From: Albifimbria verrucaria
Taxonomy: Eukaryota > Ascomycota > Sordariomycetes > Hypocreales > Stachybotryaceae
DNA length: 64,000 bases
Direction of reading: 5' to 3'
Assembly (NCBI GenBank): GCA_020081605.1
Contig: JAHREC010000009.1
Span: 1,798,001-1,862,000, forward strand
The notes below the pieces were generated by a model. The model did not search any database, was not told where the DNA came from, and was given only the letters and a program-made list of their open reading frames with translations. The translations under genes were made by a program, and so were the position numbers. Every line of letters begins with the position of its first letter. Position 1 is the stretch's first letter. Of the stretch, positions 1 through 12,156 are shown piece by piece.

Positions 1-124
1 CTACCAGACCAACCAGCTCGAGAAGAGTGCTGAGGTCGTCCTGAGACTTGAGAAGAGCAGCGATATCACCCTGGGCGAGGGTGGTACCGGCCATCAAAAG
101 ACAAGAGAGAAGTGAGAGCTGCAT
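1..124 (-). CDS. Secreted fasciclin-like protein, 5' end only
   Basis: The reverse strand reads from an ATG at 124 off the left edge of the window. The first ~17 residues (MQLSLLSCLLMAGTTLA) form a typical signal peptide with an AxA-like cleavage region. They are followed by QGDIAALLKSQDDLSTLLELV, the style of start seen in a fungal fasciclin (FAS1) domain. Only ~41 residues are visible, so the FAS1 call rests on the segment after the signal peptide and is tentative. FAS1 proteins are secreted or cell-wall adhesion proteins. The rest of the gene lies outside the window. Confidence 0.5.
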   Translation of the reverse strand, partial: MQLSLLSCLLMAGTTLAQGDIAALLKSQDDLSTLLELVGLV

Positions 125-1791
125 GGTGACTTTGGGGTTGAAGTAAGACTTAAAAGAGTCAGTTCTTGAGTTGAGCTGGTGGTTGTAGAGAAGAGCCGGT
201 GACTGATGTTGCAATGTGAGTTGAGTCTCTGCAGTGAGTGGTGAGTAGACATGAAGCCCGAGACTTCATGTCTTATATATTGGACGATGAGACATGGTAG
301 ACCAGGCCCTCGTCGCCAAAGCCGGGCCCAAGTTGAGTTCGATCGTGACGGCCATCACCAGCTACGCTGAAGATCGGGCGAAGCAACGATTTCGATGCAA
401 CCAAAGTGATTGCTCTGATCAGGGTAGCCTGCAGTTCATCTGGTGATAGACCGGGAGCGTGTTGTGTAAGCAGCAACAATCGTGTTGACGTTTCTAGCCA
501 CCAGTCTAGAAGCCGGTCAGATTTCACCGTCCCCACAGGCACAGGGGTCTCGCTTGGTTGGGCGCCCAGCCTTATGAGTGTCCGGCGAGATTTCACCGAC
601 CCCACAGTCTCAGATCAGGGAAGAAGGCGGGGAAGCTTACGAGTATTGGAGCCTCTTGGGAGTTGAGCTGTCGGAGAGGTCTAGGGTTTCATGTCTTGGC
701 AGTACGGCTTAGACACAAGTTTCCCGGATTTCTCAAGACGCACAGCGGCAATGCGATGAGGCTGTACGGGAAGATACGTCATGCCACGGAGAACTTCTTT
801 AGCGCACGGGAAAAGAATTAACGCTGCGGTCCATTCCGTTGAGTCTGTCTGTAATGGGTTGGTTAGTTGGCTATTTGCTTCAACCTTCTCCCTATGCTAG
901 ATGGGAGTTCCCCGAGAACTCATGTTGTCGAGCGCGATATATTAACATGGAAATATTAACATGGAAATTCACAGATCGAATTCTGACATTTCCCTTTAAT
1001 TCTGTTGATCCGGTTATGAACCTCAATTAGGACTAGATTACGAGGCACATGCTTGTTGGTGTAACTGTAGACGGCAGCTACTCCACGCGATGAGGCCGTC
1101 CATTGTATGGGATGGTTGGGATATTACCATATGTTGGTCGAGAAATCCTCCGTAACAGAGCTGAAACTCGATGGGCTTTGGTCGTGTAAGTGGCATCGTG
1201 TTTCGCGGCTCCGATCGCCTTGGCCATGTGCCCCTATTGAGCATCGGACCCAAGTCCGAGAGCTAAGATACCCCAGCACGCATCTATTGCCCAACCGAGC
1301 ACACAGATTGACGTCATGGGCTGCTTTATGGTAAGTTCATCTCGCAAATGAGAGGGATTAATAATTGTGCACAGCCACTACACTGCTACCCTGAGCTTGA
1401 TCAAGCAAGAGACATAGATGCAACTGTAACTGTAACTATATCAAGAAGCGATTGGAAAAGGACTAATTCAACGATTGTATTAAGTATTTATTGCATCTTA
1501 TCTTTAATTTGTATTAATACTGATAGCTTTTTCTAATAAAACAAGCATATCATTTGTATAATAACGAAGCCAGCTATCCGTCTAATAACGAATCTCTTCT
1601 TCATGTCAACCTGAATTTATCGCTGGCATAAAAACCAGTCCCTTGTTTTCATAACGAATTAATCGCATAAAAGCGATTTCTATCCTTCTCTTAGTTTCCG
1701 TCTCCTGCTAGACCAGCCACGTGGGTGGACAAGCTGTCGCCAAGGGATCATGACCCATGCTTGAGCTATCTGCTTACTGACCTAAAAGCCT
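125..1791. other. Intergenic, promoter of the fasciclin-like gene
   Basis: No convincing gene is seen. Short open frames here (for example 273-605 on the minus strand) have no recognisable domain. A 19-bp direct repeat with one mismatch lies at 519-537 and 588-606 (core GATTTCACCG followed by CCCCACA). Its ~69 bp spacing upstream of the minus-strand gene could be a paired regulatory site. 1480-1570 is AT-rich. Confidence 0.4.
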
Positions 1792-3455
1792 TCAATAAAT
1801 GCCAGGGTCTGCGTCCATGTCCTCCATGCCGCCCGCAAGGTTCATCTCGTAGCGTTCAAGGATCGCCACGTAATCGTCGAACCAGGCATCGAGCCATCGG
1901 GTCGAGTCAATAATGCGCGTTGTATAAGTGCTCAGTGTGGGGTCAATGATCATCAGGAAGCTCCCAAGCTATCAAGTCCTCTGATGCTTTCTCGAGCTTG
2001 GATCTTCTCGAGATCAACGTGCCATCCGTAAGTATTGCCCGGGCATGTTGTTGCTACATGAAGATTAATCAGAACAAAGCGAGCATAAGCCACGGCCGGA
2101 GCGAAGCAGAAGGACGGCATGCAGAGGACGCAAATAGGATCCACGGCCGCAGCTTCGCGAATCGCCAACTGGCAATTTTCCACAATGGCGTCGAGAAAAC
2201 CAGCTACCTCAGGTGTAACATTTGCCGGCATTGGAACATCTCTGACGGAGATCTTGCCGGGAATAAAGGGCGCAGCGAACGATGCCTTGTTGGAAGGGTG
2301 TGAAGTACAATCTCGTGAATGTAGATCAGTGCAAGATGGTGCCAGAACTGCAATAACCCAGATCCCACAATGTCCCGGGGATTTTCGGCCGCCCATGCGT
2401 CAACTTTGGCTCGCAAGATCCCCATGGCTGACTGCACGTCGGCATTGCTTGGGTCTACAAAGTCGGTTAAACGGCACAACCTCAGCTGGCCCGCGATTTC
2501 TTGGATCAACACGACTATTCGCATGATCCTGCAAAGCAGAACATCTTCAATCTCGCCTTCACTTTCAAGGTACAGCAAGCACTCTTCGTGGTAAGAGTCC
2601 CAGGAGACTGTAGGAGGTCGTCGTACGCTCATAGCCGAAGATGCTGTAGCTACAAAACAGGCAAGCCAAGTGCGGCGTGCTTCCAACGAGTTTGTGTCGT
2701 CGACTCGGCTGAAGAACGCGGGCGGAGACGGTATGTAACGTGGACCTCAATTCCGAGATCGATTGCCATGTCAGTTGCTATTTGAACGATCTGATAGCAG
2801 CTGCCGTGTTCTTCTTCGCGAGCCGATCGACTCCAAAAGGCGGTCACGAGAAGCGCCTGCACAAGATCAAGAGATCTTCGCCCGTGTCTAAGCACTTCAT
2901 CTCCGAGAACGCGCATGACCTCCCGTACAAGTTCATCCTGCCTCTCAATTTCGATGCCCGAAAGACCCGCTGGGACGGCGAAAGCCAAGACGGCAAGCAA
3001 TAGAACAGGTTTCGTCGCACGGACATAGTCAAATCGGTCTCGCGGAAGTCGAACAACGGGCCATAATGCTCCAGCATAACGAGTATAGAATCCAAGTGCT
3101 TCCTGCTGCACATGTAGCGAAACCCGAGCGTCCAAGAATGCTAATACTTTGTGGTTGTGATTATGGGTGTGATCCACCGACGAAGGGCAGAATAACTCGA
3201 CGAGTCGCTTGGAGAGCACATTCCCATTTGTGCCCTCTTGTTGCTTTGGTCCTGAAGAGCCAGCTTTAATTCTTGAACTTGGTGCTCGAGCTCCGCAATG
3301 CGGTCCCTTTGAAACCGCGGCGCCGCCGGTACACATTTGAGGTCCTGACGTTTGCATCTTGCGCAGGTGTCTGGCGTAGATACATCTGCTTCACATTTGA
3401 TCTTGTGACGCTGGCACTCTTCGCACGCCCGGTATCGTTTCTTCATCGTAGACAT
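1792..3455 (-). CDS. Zn2Cys6 transcription factor, broken by several frameshifts
   Basis: The N-terminus carries a complete Zn(II)2Cys6 binuclear cluster (CEECQRHKIKC ... CARCKRQDLKC) followed by a coiled-coil linker (ELEHQVQELKLALQ). Downstream segments (LAFLDARV, YAGALWPVVRLPRD, RRTWLACFVATASSAMSVRRP, RWLDAWFDDY) match the fungal-specific middle homology region of regulators of this class. These segments lie in successive different frames, with shifts near 3200, 2740, 2310, 2020 and 1955. Two shifts are plainly single missing bases: a G near 2742 and probably a T near 2312. No intron of usable size fits the shifts at 2020 and 1955. The start at 3455 (MSTMKKRYRACEEC) is preferred, although an in-frame ATG at 3491 exists. 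The stop is at 1792. The gene is either intact with sequencing indels or a decaying pseudogene. It has five breaks in 1.6 kb, more than its neighbours. Its target genes are unknown. Confidence 0.75.
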
Positions 3456-4048
3456 GTGTACCGGTCTCCTCAGCCTTATTAGTCTTGTCAACTATATATC
3501 CTCCGCTCGAGCAGGGGTAGAAAGAATCCACTGCCGGGAAAAATGGGTAATGATATGGGAAGGTGGCAGTGCATGTTGACTACGTAATCTGAGCCTTCGA
3601 TATCACCGACTGCTTCCCAATCCTAGGGATCAGGGTGCCTTGAAAGTGTGGAACGCAAGTCATAGTGTTACTCTGAGGTTCCCCAACAGCCGTTGTATGG
3701 TTGTATGGTTGTATGGGGCGTAGTAAAAGATCAAGAGACTCGAGATTACGTACTTTTATTATTAGTCAACCATTGCTTCAAGAATCTAGGATGATGACAA
3801 CGACGCTGGCGACGATGTCAACTACCGGGTATGTCGTCAAGACCACATAGTCAACAGGGAGATTAGTGTGAAGTATAGAAAACCCCATCAAGTTAATTTA
3901 GTTGAGGTGATTTTCCGTTATGAAAACAACATATCAAGTCTTGTAAAACGTAGGTTGTCGGGTTTCTGCCAGAAATCCGATGGACTCATAAATATAATCA
4001 CATTGTATTCCGTATCGTCAAATCACTAGGCCAATGTCTTACATGGAG
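3456..4048. other. Intergenic
   Basis: This holds the upstream region of the Zn2Cys6 gene and the downstream region of the acetyltransferase. A short direct repeat (TTGTATGG three times) is seen near 3691-3717. I see no gene. Confidence 0.4.
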
Positions 4049-4711
4049 CTAAGCGTCCCTGCTTACCACTGCATCTCGCTTCATATGCCATGTTTTAGCC
4101 ACGCCGTCAAACTCGGATACCTGAACCGTCCGGAACCCAAATCGCTCGTACAGGCCTTTGCCCTCAGCTGAGCCATTCACATAAGCCATCCACTGTTCCT
4201 CATCGGCCCTCTCCACGCCGAAGCGCATGAGCATGGCGCCAATACCTTTACGCTTAAAGTCATGCCGAACAACCATCATTGACAAGAACCAGTGCGGCTC
4301 GCGACCGACGATGCTCCGGGACACGTCGTAGTTGGCCTGGAAGAAACGCGCGGCAAAGACACCATCACCGCAGCGCGGATACATGTCCGGTGTAAAGACA
4401 AGGCGTGGGGCCTCTTCGGCGCTTGGGTCCGGAGCAACACGGCGAACCCATCGGGCCCAACCGGCGATGCGAGGCCCGCGAGCGCCAACATCCTCCGCTT
4501 CTTCATCCTCGGCCACAACTACTAGCACATGGGATGATGGGTCTTGGACGTTATTCGAAAGCCATTTTCTGTAGAATTCATGGCACTCAGGGTCTGATGG
4601 CGGGAAGCAGCGGTTATTCAGGGGACTATCTTGAAAAGCGGAGAACACGATTGGGACCATTTCAGGAATGTCATCCTCGGTTGCCCTCCGTACGCTCAAT
4701 TTCGGTGCCAT
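4049..4711 (-). CDS. GNAT-family N-acetyltransferase
   Basis: A single-exon protein of ~220 residues starts at MAPKLSVRRATEDDIPEM (4711); the ATG nine codons upstream is less likely. The N-terminal 'VRRATEDDIPEM' is the usual beta1-alpha1 entry of the GNAT fold. The acetyl-CoA pyrophosphate loop is visible as KRKGIGA after the beta4 strand (HWFLSMMVVRHDF). The C-terminal GLYERFGF is the classic beta6-alpha4 motif. These proteins transfer acetyl from acetyl-CoA to an amine. The substrate cannot be read from sequence; fungal proteins of this type are often annotated only as small-molecule acetyltransferases. The reading frame is intact. Confidence 0.85.
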   Translation of the reverse strand: MAPKLSVRRATEDDIPEMVPIVFSAFQDSPLNNRCFPPSDPECHEFYRKWLSNNVQDPSSHVLVVVAEDEEAEDVGARGPRIAGWARWVRRVAPDPSAEEAPRLVFTPDMYPRCGDGVFAARFFQANYDVSRSIVGREPHWFLSMMVVRHDFKRKGIGAMLMRFGVERADEEQWMAYVNGSAEGKGLYERFGFRTVQVSEFDGVAKTWHMKRDAVVSRDA

Positions 4712-5125
4712 GTTTGTATATCGAGAAAGCTGTATCACGGTGAGACCTAGAAATGTTGCGTCTCACGAGTAAGTTCCAGGCCAAAGAGGCGGTGGTGTCT
4801 TTTATGGACACGGCGTGACTCATAAATGCCTGCAACTTGACAACTAAGTTGAGGTCAAACGAAGCCCTCCCGCTATTTCATTGTAAGATTTTGTTAGTCA
4901 TTCTTCTTCCGCGTGATTCAAATGATGCACTTTCCTTGACTCACAATTTGCTTGATATCACAGTAGGTATAGGGTATCAAATATTTTGTCATGATGGAGG
5001 ACTGGAAACAAAACTAGAGCTAGTTGCATCCGTTTCAACTCATACATCCCAGCAATCCGGTCAACTTCTACAACACAATTTATGTCTCTTTATTATTTAT
5101 GAATATACCTACATGTATTCCCTGG
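4712..5125. other. Intergenic
   Basis: This is the acetyltransferase promoter (right end of its gene) and the 3' flank of the CorA-like gene. Nothing else is supportable. Confidence 0.4.
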
Positions 5126-6444
5126 TCATTCTGACTTCTTTTTGAGCCATTTTATAATACCTTTGCGTTGCGTGATCACTAACCACACAATGAAAACAAG
5201 TGCTGTTGTTGGTAAAGTGAAGGCCCAATATATCCAAAATCTGCCCGACACAATGCTTTCCTCGTCCCACCGTAGAGTTGGCACAGCAAAGAGCGCAGCA
5301 AAGAAGGTGGCTGGCAGGAAAACCATGGTCATGACTGCAATGATCTTCATAGCCGAGCTATCCCTGGAAGCGGCCTTGGCAAGCTGGATGCTGGCCAATA
5401 CATCGCCTCGATTGACCATGTTAAAAATCTTGAATGAACGTCAGTTTCAACTAAACAAATATATTCGAATTTGAGACTGACCATGCTGATCTGGTTCTTG
5501 CCGCGTTCCATCCAATAGCTCATAACTTTGTCTTCCGCGTCAATTTGGTTATGGGCTATCTTCATGACTTCTTTCACTTCATCATCTGCCTTTTGAAGTA
5601 GTGGGTCTTTATCCATGGAGGATAACAGTGACCTAACGTCGTCACCGGCCATTCCGTCTAGTAACTGGTGCACCACGGTGATAAAACGCCGTATGTAATC
5701 CAGCTCTCCCAAGACTGGCTCCATGAGGTCCATCATATTGCCAAGCTTCAGCAGCTGTTCAGTTGTTGTTAAATCGTGAGACAAGACATTTGAAGTCCAG
5801 ACGTCAACACCCAGTGATCGACCAAACACCACGATGCCGCCAAGGACATGTTTCAACGCGTCACGCACGAAGAGAAGCAGTGCAACAGCGCTGACACATG
5901 GAAGGAAGCACGGATGAATTGCGAGGTTAGCCGACTGCCGAATCTGAATGGGCAGATTAATCAATGGATTCGTAGTAGGAGACACGTCTCGGTCTTGAAT
6001 CACGATGGCATTCGTCGATCGGGTCAGGAGATGATAAGTGTAGATGACTCTACAAGACTTCAACCCCAGATAGAAGGTCTGCAGCGCACCTTGCCGCCGA
6101 GACATGTGGAAGCAAACTGCTCGTTTGCATATGAGGAACTTGCAATAATCGTCTATGCCAAATGTGCTGAAGACATCGCTGAACAGGTCGCGGGTCACAC
6201 ACATGACGAGGCCATTTTCGCTGTCGAAGGATATGAGGCGGAAGAAGGAGACGGAGTCCTCCGGCGGAGAATCCCGAATAAAGTCATGGACTTCTTTTGC
6301 GGAGAGATCTTTGGTCTCCTGGTGCACGCTGCCAGTCGCAGATGTGTTGATTGTGATGGCTTGGTAGAAGTGAGGGGTCTTGTCTGCTGCAACGAACTGC
6401 TGCACGAGGAATGCATGGGAAGATGCAGCACGTAGAACATTCAT
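5126..6444 (-). CDS. CorA-like Mg2+ transporter family protein
   Basis: Two exons are supported: 5482-6444 and 5126-5428, joined across a 53-bp intron (donor GTCAGT, acceptor CAAG). The join gives QISM-IFNMVNRGD. The C-terminus has two membrane helices with the fungal CorA-like signature: SSAMKIIAVMTMVFLPATFFAALF, then WIYWAFTLPTTALVFIVW. A long cytosolic helical region precedes them. These proteins are pentameric divalent-cation channels in the plasma or mitochondrial membrane. The GMN selectivity motif of bacterial CorA is not seen, and the usual fungal 'MP' after the first helix is 'VP' here, so transport activity is uncertain. The N-terminus is incomplete: an in-frame stretch upstream to ~6560 reads like protein (HACFDAPVGVFLGQRLP) and probably belongs to the gene, perhaps after an intron acceptor near 6558. 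Confidence 0.75.
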
Positions 6445-7199
6445 CTCGCGGCTACTCTCTGGTAATCGCTGGCCGAGAAAGACACCGACTGGTGCATCGA
6501 AGCACGCGTGAGGTTCTCGGTTTTGAGGTTGTGAATCATCTGCCGCCCGGAGCTGCAGCTGAAATGCATGGTCAGGGACAGGGGCTCAGCTCGAATTGTG
6601 GCAAGATGGATGACAGAGTAAGATCTTCATGCACGGGCCAAAAATAACATCAACAGTCCCTCAGAGTATTATTGACTAGATATACTAGCAAAATAATTGT
6701 ATTGTAGTCATTCGCAATAAGAGAAAAGCTAGAAGAAAGGGACTGCACGGAGCAGTTGCTAGAACAAAGTATGAGAAGATATAACGACAAATCGAATTAA
6801 AACTTAGTATGAAGGCTGGATTACACTCCAATCTAACTACTGGTGTATGCGCTTAATGCTAAATGGAAAAGGCCATGGATAATTATTTGTATATTGGCTG
6901 GAGCTGTAGGTGATGGGCGTCCCGTCCGTTGTCAGTTGTTGTTTACATGGCGCTATGAAAGAGTAGTTTTACTACGAAACAACGCCCTAGATTTCATCTC
7001 CGAATTGAATGAATAGCAAGAATTATATTTGAAGGTATACTAATATATGCCTCATGAGTAAGTTGCGTATAAGCCATCCATACCCGCCCCATTTTGTCGA
7101 AAATGCTCAGTTAGCGCCATCTATAACACTTAAATATGCAACGTATAGCTCCTCGAAGGAGCGAGGTATCAATATGATTACGACCAGGCCTGAATAGTG
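6445..7199. other. Intergenic, probably including the missing 5' exon of the CorA-like gene
   Basis: The stretch 6445-6560 continues the CorA-like reading frame on the minus strand. Beyond that the DNA is AT-rich with no supportable gene. Confidence 0.4.
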
Positions 7200-8714
7200 T
7201 TAGACCTTGGTCATCTTAAACCCAACCTGCAAATACCGTGCTGCAATGAAGACAACAAGGCCTCCAAACATGCAGCAACCACAGAACAGCTGCAAGCCAA
7301 GGTAGTTGCCATCTTGAGCAGCTACGATGGCGCCGCCGATAGGGCTTCCGGTCAAGGCTCCAAAAGCCTGGATAGCAAAAGCAGCTCCCATACGTGTTCC
7401 GATTTCCTTAATGTCGGAGATCTGAGCGATCAGGGTGGGCGCCAGGAAATGAAACCACCAGAAGCGAAGCCGAACAGCACCGTGAAGGCAATAATACCCG
7501 CTGTGTCGTTTACCGGAATCCAGATCCCCAATGTGACGATAGCGGACAGCAAAACAACAAGAATCATGACGTTGTATCGTCCGATTTTATCGGCAACCAA
7601 AGCTGGGATGATACGTCCGGGGACACTAATTTCATGTTAGTCAAGAGGAAATCGAAAAGTGCTAGCAATTGATTTGCACATACCTGACGGCGTTCAAGAT
7701 AGGAAGCAGGTACGGAATCAAGCTTGGAGACATTCCGGCATCCTCTGCCTGCAGGAGAACATAGTTGAAAGGCAGGAACATGCCCCAATAGAAAAGGAAT
7801 GAAGCGGCGACCGTCACAACCATGCGTGCCTCTCTCATGCTGTCAATGTACTCCTTGAAGATAAAGGGGCGGGGACGTGGTGGTAGTCTTGACTTGACCG
7901 TGAGACTGGCAATAGTCATAAGGGCGAGGAACATGAACGCAACGATGCGCATAGTCCAAGGGAAGCCAACTTCGTCGATCAAACGGTCAAGCATGATGGG
8001 AAGAATTACACCACCCAATGATGACCCAGCAACCATAATTCCAAAGGCAGCTGCACGACGCTTCAGGAACCAGGTAGTGACGCAAGTCATGCATGCGTTG
8101 AAGACGGCGCTGGAACCGAGAGCCGAGACAATGGCCTGCGCCAGGAAGAATTGATAATATTCGCGGCATAGCGAAACCATCATCAAGCCAAAGACATAAG
8201 TAAAAGTGCCACCCCAAAGCACCCAGCGTGGACCGTGGTTGTCAATAACTCTTCCGAACTATAGGCTTGTTAGAAAAACTTGCTGGTCACAGAGACGACA
8301 GGAGTCAACTCACAATTACACCACAAAAGACCATAAGGAAGATCTGAGTCGACATGATCCAGGAAACAGCCGAGCTGGAGTGATCCTTGAGCGGGCCTCT
8401 CACATAGTACCGCTGGAACACTCCCACGCAGTTGACCACACCCATTGTACAGAACAGACCGCACCATCCTCCGAAAACAACAAGCCACGCTTTGAGTCCT
8501 CCGTCTGGGAAGTCTGACGGAGCCATGCCTGGAGGGGCCCTTGAGGGATAGATTTCTCTGAAAGACTTGATGCCTTTTCCATGTCCGCGTGGATTTCATT
8601 TTGCGGCTGCGGTGAAACGTTGATCTCGTGCTTAGGAGCCTTCTCCTGCTCCTGGATAGTTGTGGTTATGTCACGTACTGTCGCGGACGACAGAGAACTC
8701 GATGAGCTTGCCAT
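7200..8714 (-). CDS. MFS transporter, monocarboxylate (MCT/MCH) type
   Basis: Three exons: 8314-8714, 7684-8258 and 7200-7625, with introns of 55 and 58 bp. A cytosolic N-terminus rich in Ser and charged residues precedes [14 protein letters not shown], the usual start of helix 1 in fungal MCT-like carriers. Further MCT-style segments follow: [18 protein letters not shown] between helices 2 and 3, and [19 protein letters not shown] in the loop to helix 8. About 12 membrane helices can be traced. Relatives include MCH5-type riboflavin and other carboxylate-like carriers, but the substrate is not evident. Two frameshifts are present. One near 8540 is explained by a missing G in a GGG run, the other near 7450 by a missing C in a CC run. 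Both restore the family sequence. Confidence 0.85.
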
Positions 8715-10490
8715 GTTGAAGTTGAGAGAAGTGCTGTTTGATAGCGAGAGCACTGGAATCAGGTGAAGTGATTACCTGCCCGGGATGTTGAAGCCCCTCG
8801 ATTCACCCACGCTGTGTTTAACGTTGTATGATATCGGTGGATTACCAATCTTTAAGTAAATCGAAGTCGATGTTGCGGCGCGTTGAACCGTGGTGCAAAT
8901 AAGATTGCCTTGAGTGAAGCAAATACCATCCAAGGGCAGCTCCGCGATGATACTTGTATCCAAACAACTTCACCCGGACTTCTCAGAAGTTCGGTATAAT
9001 CACCCACAACGGTTGCAGACAGCTGCGTAAGGGACCATCACGAAACTATATCTGCTCGGAGCCCCGAGGTTTCGTCTATGAGCAATCCGGCGAATGGGCC
9101 CCTGTCCCATGCAACGGCCCCCTTCCGCCCCCAAGCGCAGAGCCAGTGTCTGTGCTGTGGATCATGGGCCTTGCGGGTGGGTAGGCCTTTACTTAATTTT
9201 TTCCTTCTTTTTTTCCCATCGGCAAATTTTACGTACTAGTAGTATGGGACTTTTGGATCGTCAGCGTGTGCTCGGCCGGCTCCGAGCTACGGACTTTTCG
9301 CATCGAGGCTAGTATATGGAAATGACCGAGTTCGCTAGTAAGTGTCCCGCCCACTCGATAATATGTCCAGCAAACATCTTCAGCTCATCTTCCATGATTG
9401 ATCAAGCTGTAGTAGGATTCCTGGTTTCACACTGGCAATAATGAATCCCCAGTTTGCTGGTCAATATTGGTTTTTCATGGAGCATACTGGCCGGTGAGAC
9501 CTGCTTCAAATATAGCCGCGAAACCAATAGCCCCGGTGTCGCGACTCCAGATCCCTGGATGATACTGCAGGTGCAACTGCGCAGGAATCTCATAGGTCAT
9601 TCTGATTTTGCATGGGTTGACGGGCATACTGTCCGCTCTCTCCGTGTTGCTCGGGCGTGCGAGTTGGTGCTCCGCTCCCCGAACCCGTTCAAACATGAGA
9701 TTGAAACAGCCTGTATTTATAGTACAACTATCAACACCTAAAGTTTCATAAGAGCCAACTAGCGGGCTTTGAGATAAGAGTTACGACTCGAAATGTTTCT
9801 TATTTCTTATCCACATAACCGCGTAGCATTGCTCTCCACAGAGTTGGTAAGCAAGTATGGAAAGTTGCCCAGCAAAGCGCCTCTATCACACGTTTATTTG
9901 CGGGTATCATTCTAACAATTACAATAAGCTTATCTGATAATCGATCAACAATCGGATTTCATGGAGGTTTAATACATACTAGCTATATAGGCAGGTATTT
10001 ACTACAGTATCCGTACCCAAATATGTTTCTATTTAAACATAAAGGACTTAATATTCAGCCACTTTTATAGTCGATACTCCTTTTGTAACATAGCTCCTCT
10101 CTCTTGACCGCTTATCTGATTTCCCGCTCTTCCTTGCGGTTTGTGTAAATATCGTGAACCTCGTTGTCATCATCATCATCGGCCTCTTATTTACTTTACT
10201 TAGATTATTGCCTCCCTCATCTTGGTTAGCCCATACCGGCTTCATGCTATTGGTGCCAGCATCTCTTTTACGCATTCTGGGAATCATTGCATACAATCTT
10301 CACTACCTCTTAAAACATGATCTAAGTTGACGGTTCAGCTGCGAGCGGGTTCACGCAAATCTACAACGTGAGCCTCCTCGACAATTCATATAGCCAGATA
10401 ATGCGCCAGATTTATTTGCCTTAACAGCGTATCGTAATCCTACAGAGAGAACAAGGAAATTGTATCGTGTCTGTACTCAACCATCCTTCT
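8715..10490. other. Intergenic (1.8 kb)
   Basis: This is the MFS promoter side and the AIM24 3' flank. Several short open frames (9402-9741, 10048-10296) have no domain, no intron support and low complexity. 9740-10040 is AT-rich. No gene is called. Confidence 0.4.
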
Positions 10491-11760
10491 TTACCTCACA
10501 AACTCCTTCAGATCCTTGGCATCCTCAAAAACCACCTTGCCATCACCCTTTACCGTGGCCACGTGGATCGCGCTGGGAGCCTGCTCGACGGTCTGGGGAC
10601 TCGGCGGTGCCAGTTCACCCGCCGGCTTGGTCACCAGCTCTACAGCCTTAGGTAGCACGCCTGGCTGCGCACTGGCAATCTCGTTGACCTCCTCGTTGGA
10701 AAGCACATCCTTCACGCGAACACCGCGGCTAGACATGAGAATAGTCGTGGGTCCCTTGAACTGCAGGAAGAGCCGGTCACCCCAGATGGTGCGGCGGGTC
10801 ATGGTGCGTAGGCTCTGAATCATGCGAGTCAGGAACTTGTAGGTGTCCGTCTTGCGGACTGTCTTCATGAATTCGGACTCGGGGATCCAGGACGTAAGCG
10901 AAGGCACCTGCAAACGCAAGCTAGAGCTCTTGAACCGGAACGGCTGTGGTGGGTTGCGAGAAACAGAATAGGCGACGACGCTGGCGGGTGCGCAACAAAC
11001 TCCTCACCTTCCGACAAGGTGAGCTGGTAAATCTGGCCGGGTGCCGATAGAGCTGCCAGGCCACGGCCAGTTACGAGTGTGCTTCCCCAGTGTGCCAATG
11101 ACAGTCCTCTCTGGATTCTCGAGGACAGCGTAAGCGTATGTCCGGTCCAGGCGAGCAGCGCGTTGCGTTGCGACACCATCCAGTCGGTGGTACCATCGAG
11201 GTGCAGAACGGAGAAGGTGGTCGTAGGAGACTTGGTCGCAATGAGGGCGGTGATCGGCGATGATGCCGTGATTCGCTGATACAAGAATGGAACTCCAAGC
11301 GGTGCTCGCGAAACAGGATTGAGAATGGACAATGTCGATTGGGTCTACAATTAGACAGTCAGCGGGATGCCATTGCACACAACCTCCGAGTTGTTCATCT
11401 TACATTCTCCGGCTGGCCAGCCAAGCCGACCAGCGTACCCCTCCTCGTATAGAGCTTCTGAGACGCGGACAAGGTCACCGAGAGCAGGGAGTATGGCGAG
11501 CCGAGGACCTCGAATCGGGCATCTACAGTAATCTGTCAGCCTCCCTCCATACATCAATGCTTCATTGTTCCAGGGCTCATACCAGCTGTATCCCGGGCAA
11601 GACCCGCAGGAGCCCCAAAGGCATCGCTTCCGAGTCTGGGCGTCTCTGTGCTGGGAGCCGCACTGATCTGGATGGACCGGCACTGCAAGCAAACGTACGA
11701 CGCAGGCCGCTGTGCGCGCAGGCGGCGCGGCAACCTAGAGAGCTGCGTTGGGCCTCGCAT
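10491..11760 (-). CDS. AIM24: Altered inheritance of mitochondria protein 24 (AIM24)
   Basis: Three exons: 11584-11760, 11404-11523 and 10491-11344, with clean GT-AG introns of 60 and 59 bp. The start ([19 protein letters not shown]) is Arg-rich with no acidic residues, as expected for a mitochondrial targeting sequence. The body has the AIM24 beta-sandwich signatures: [35 protein letters not shown] and [21 protein letters not shown]. In yeast the protein sits in the mitochondrial inner membrane and supports cristae and MICOS organisation. One frameshift near 10985 fits a missing C in a CC pair. It shares a 396-bp divergent promoter with the kinesin gene. Confidence 0.88.
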
Positions 11761-12156
11761 GATTGCCTGGATGCGGAGCCTATAGCAGGCTAGGTCGATG
11801 TGTTGGATCGGCCTAAAGCTTTCCTGGTGGTTTGGCAGACGATGCGCTGCGCCAGAAAATCGAGCTGTCCCAATTGAGCGAGGGCGGCTTTTCCCGCGCG
11901 ACGTCACACTCACGTGAAGCGTTGCCCCTGACAACGCTTAGTTTTGCTCCTGCTCGCGCTCCGTCCACGCCAATCATCCCAGCTGGACTCCCGTACACTG
12001 GAACCGCGAAAAACCACCATTAGTTACTAACCAACAGGTAAGGTGCTGGGAGCCATTGCATTGAGTTGCTTTGCATTGATCTCGTCCTCAGAGCCCCACG
12101 CCACGGCATACTCGATCCTTTCTCGCCTCGCCCTGCCCAATTGATTTTCTGGCACC
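11761..12156. promoter_or_regulatory. Bidirectional promoter between AIM24 and the kinesin gene
   Basis: A 396-bp gap separates two divergent start codons. It contains the motifs GACGTCAC near 11900 and CACGTG near 11911 (E-box-like). Factor binding is inference only. Confidence 0.4.

Noticed and set aside
273..605. 110-residue minus-strand open frame
   Set aside because: No domain, mixed composition, mirrored by an open frame on the plus strand; lies in the probable promoter of the fasciclin-like gene.
4049..8714. Secondary-metabolite cluster (regulator, acetyltransferase, MFS together)
   Set aside because: No backbone enzyme (PKS, NRPS, terpene or DMAT synthase) is present, so co-location is probably chance.
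10048..10296. Basic 82-residue minus-strand frame
   Set aside because: Simple-sequence origin (CATCAT repeat gives Met run) and no domain.
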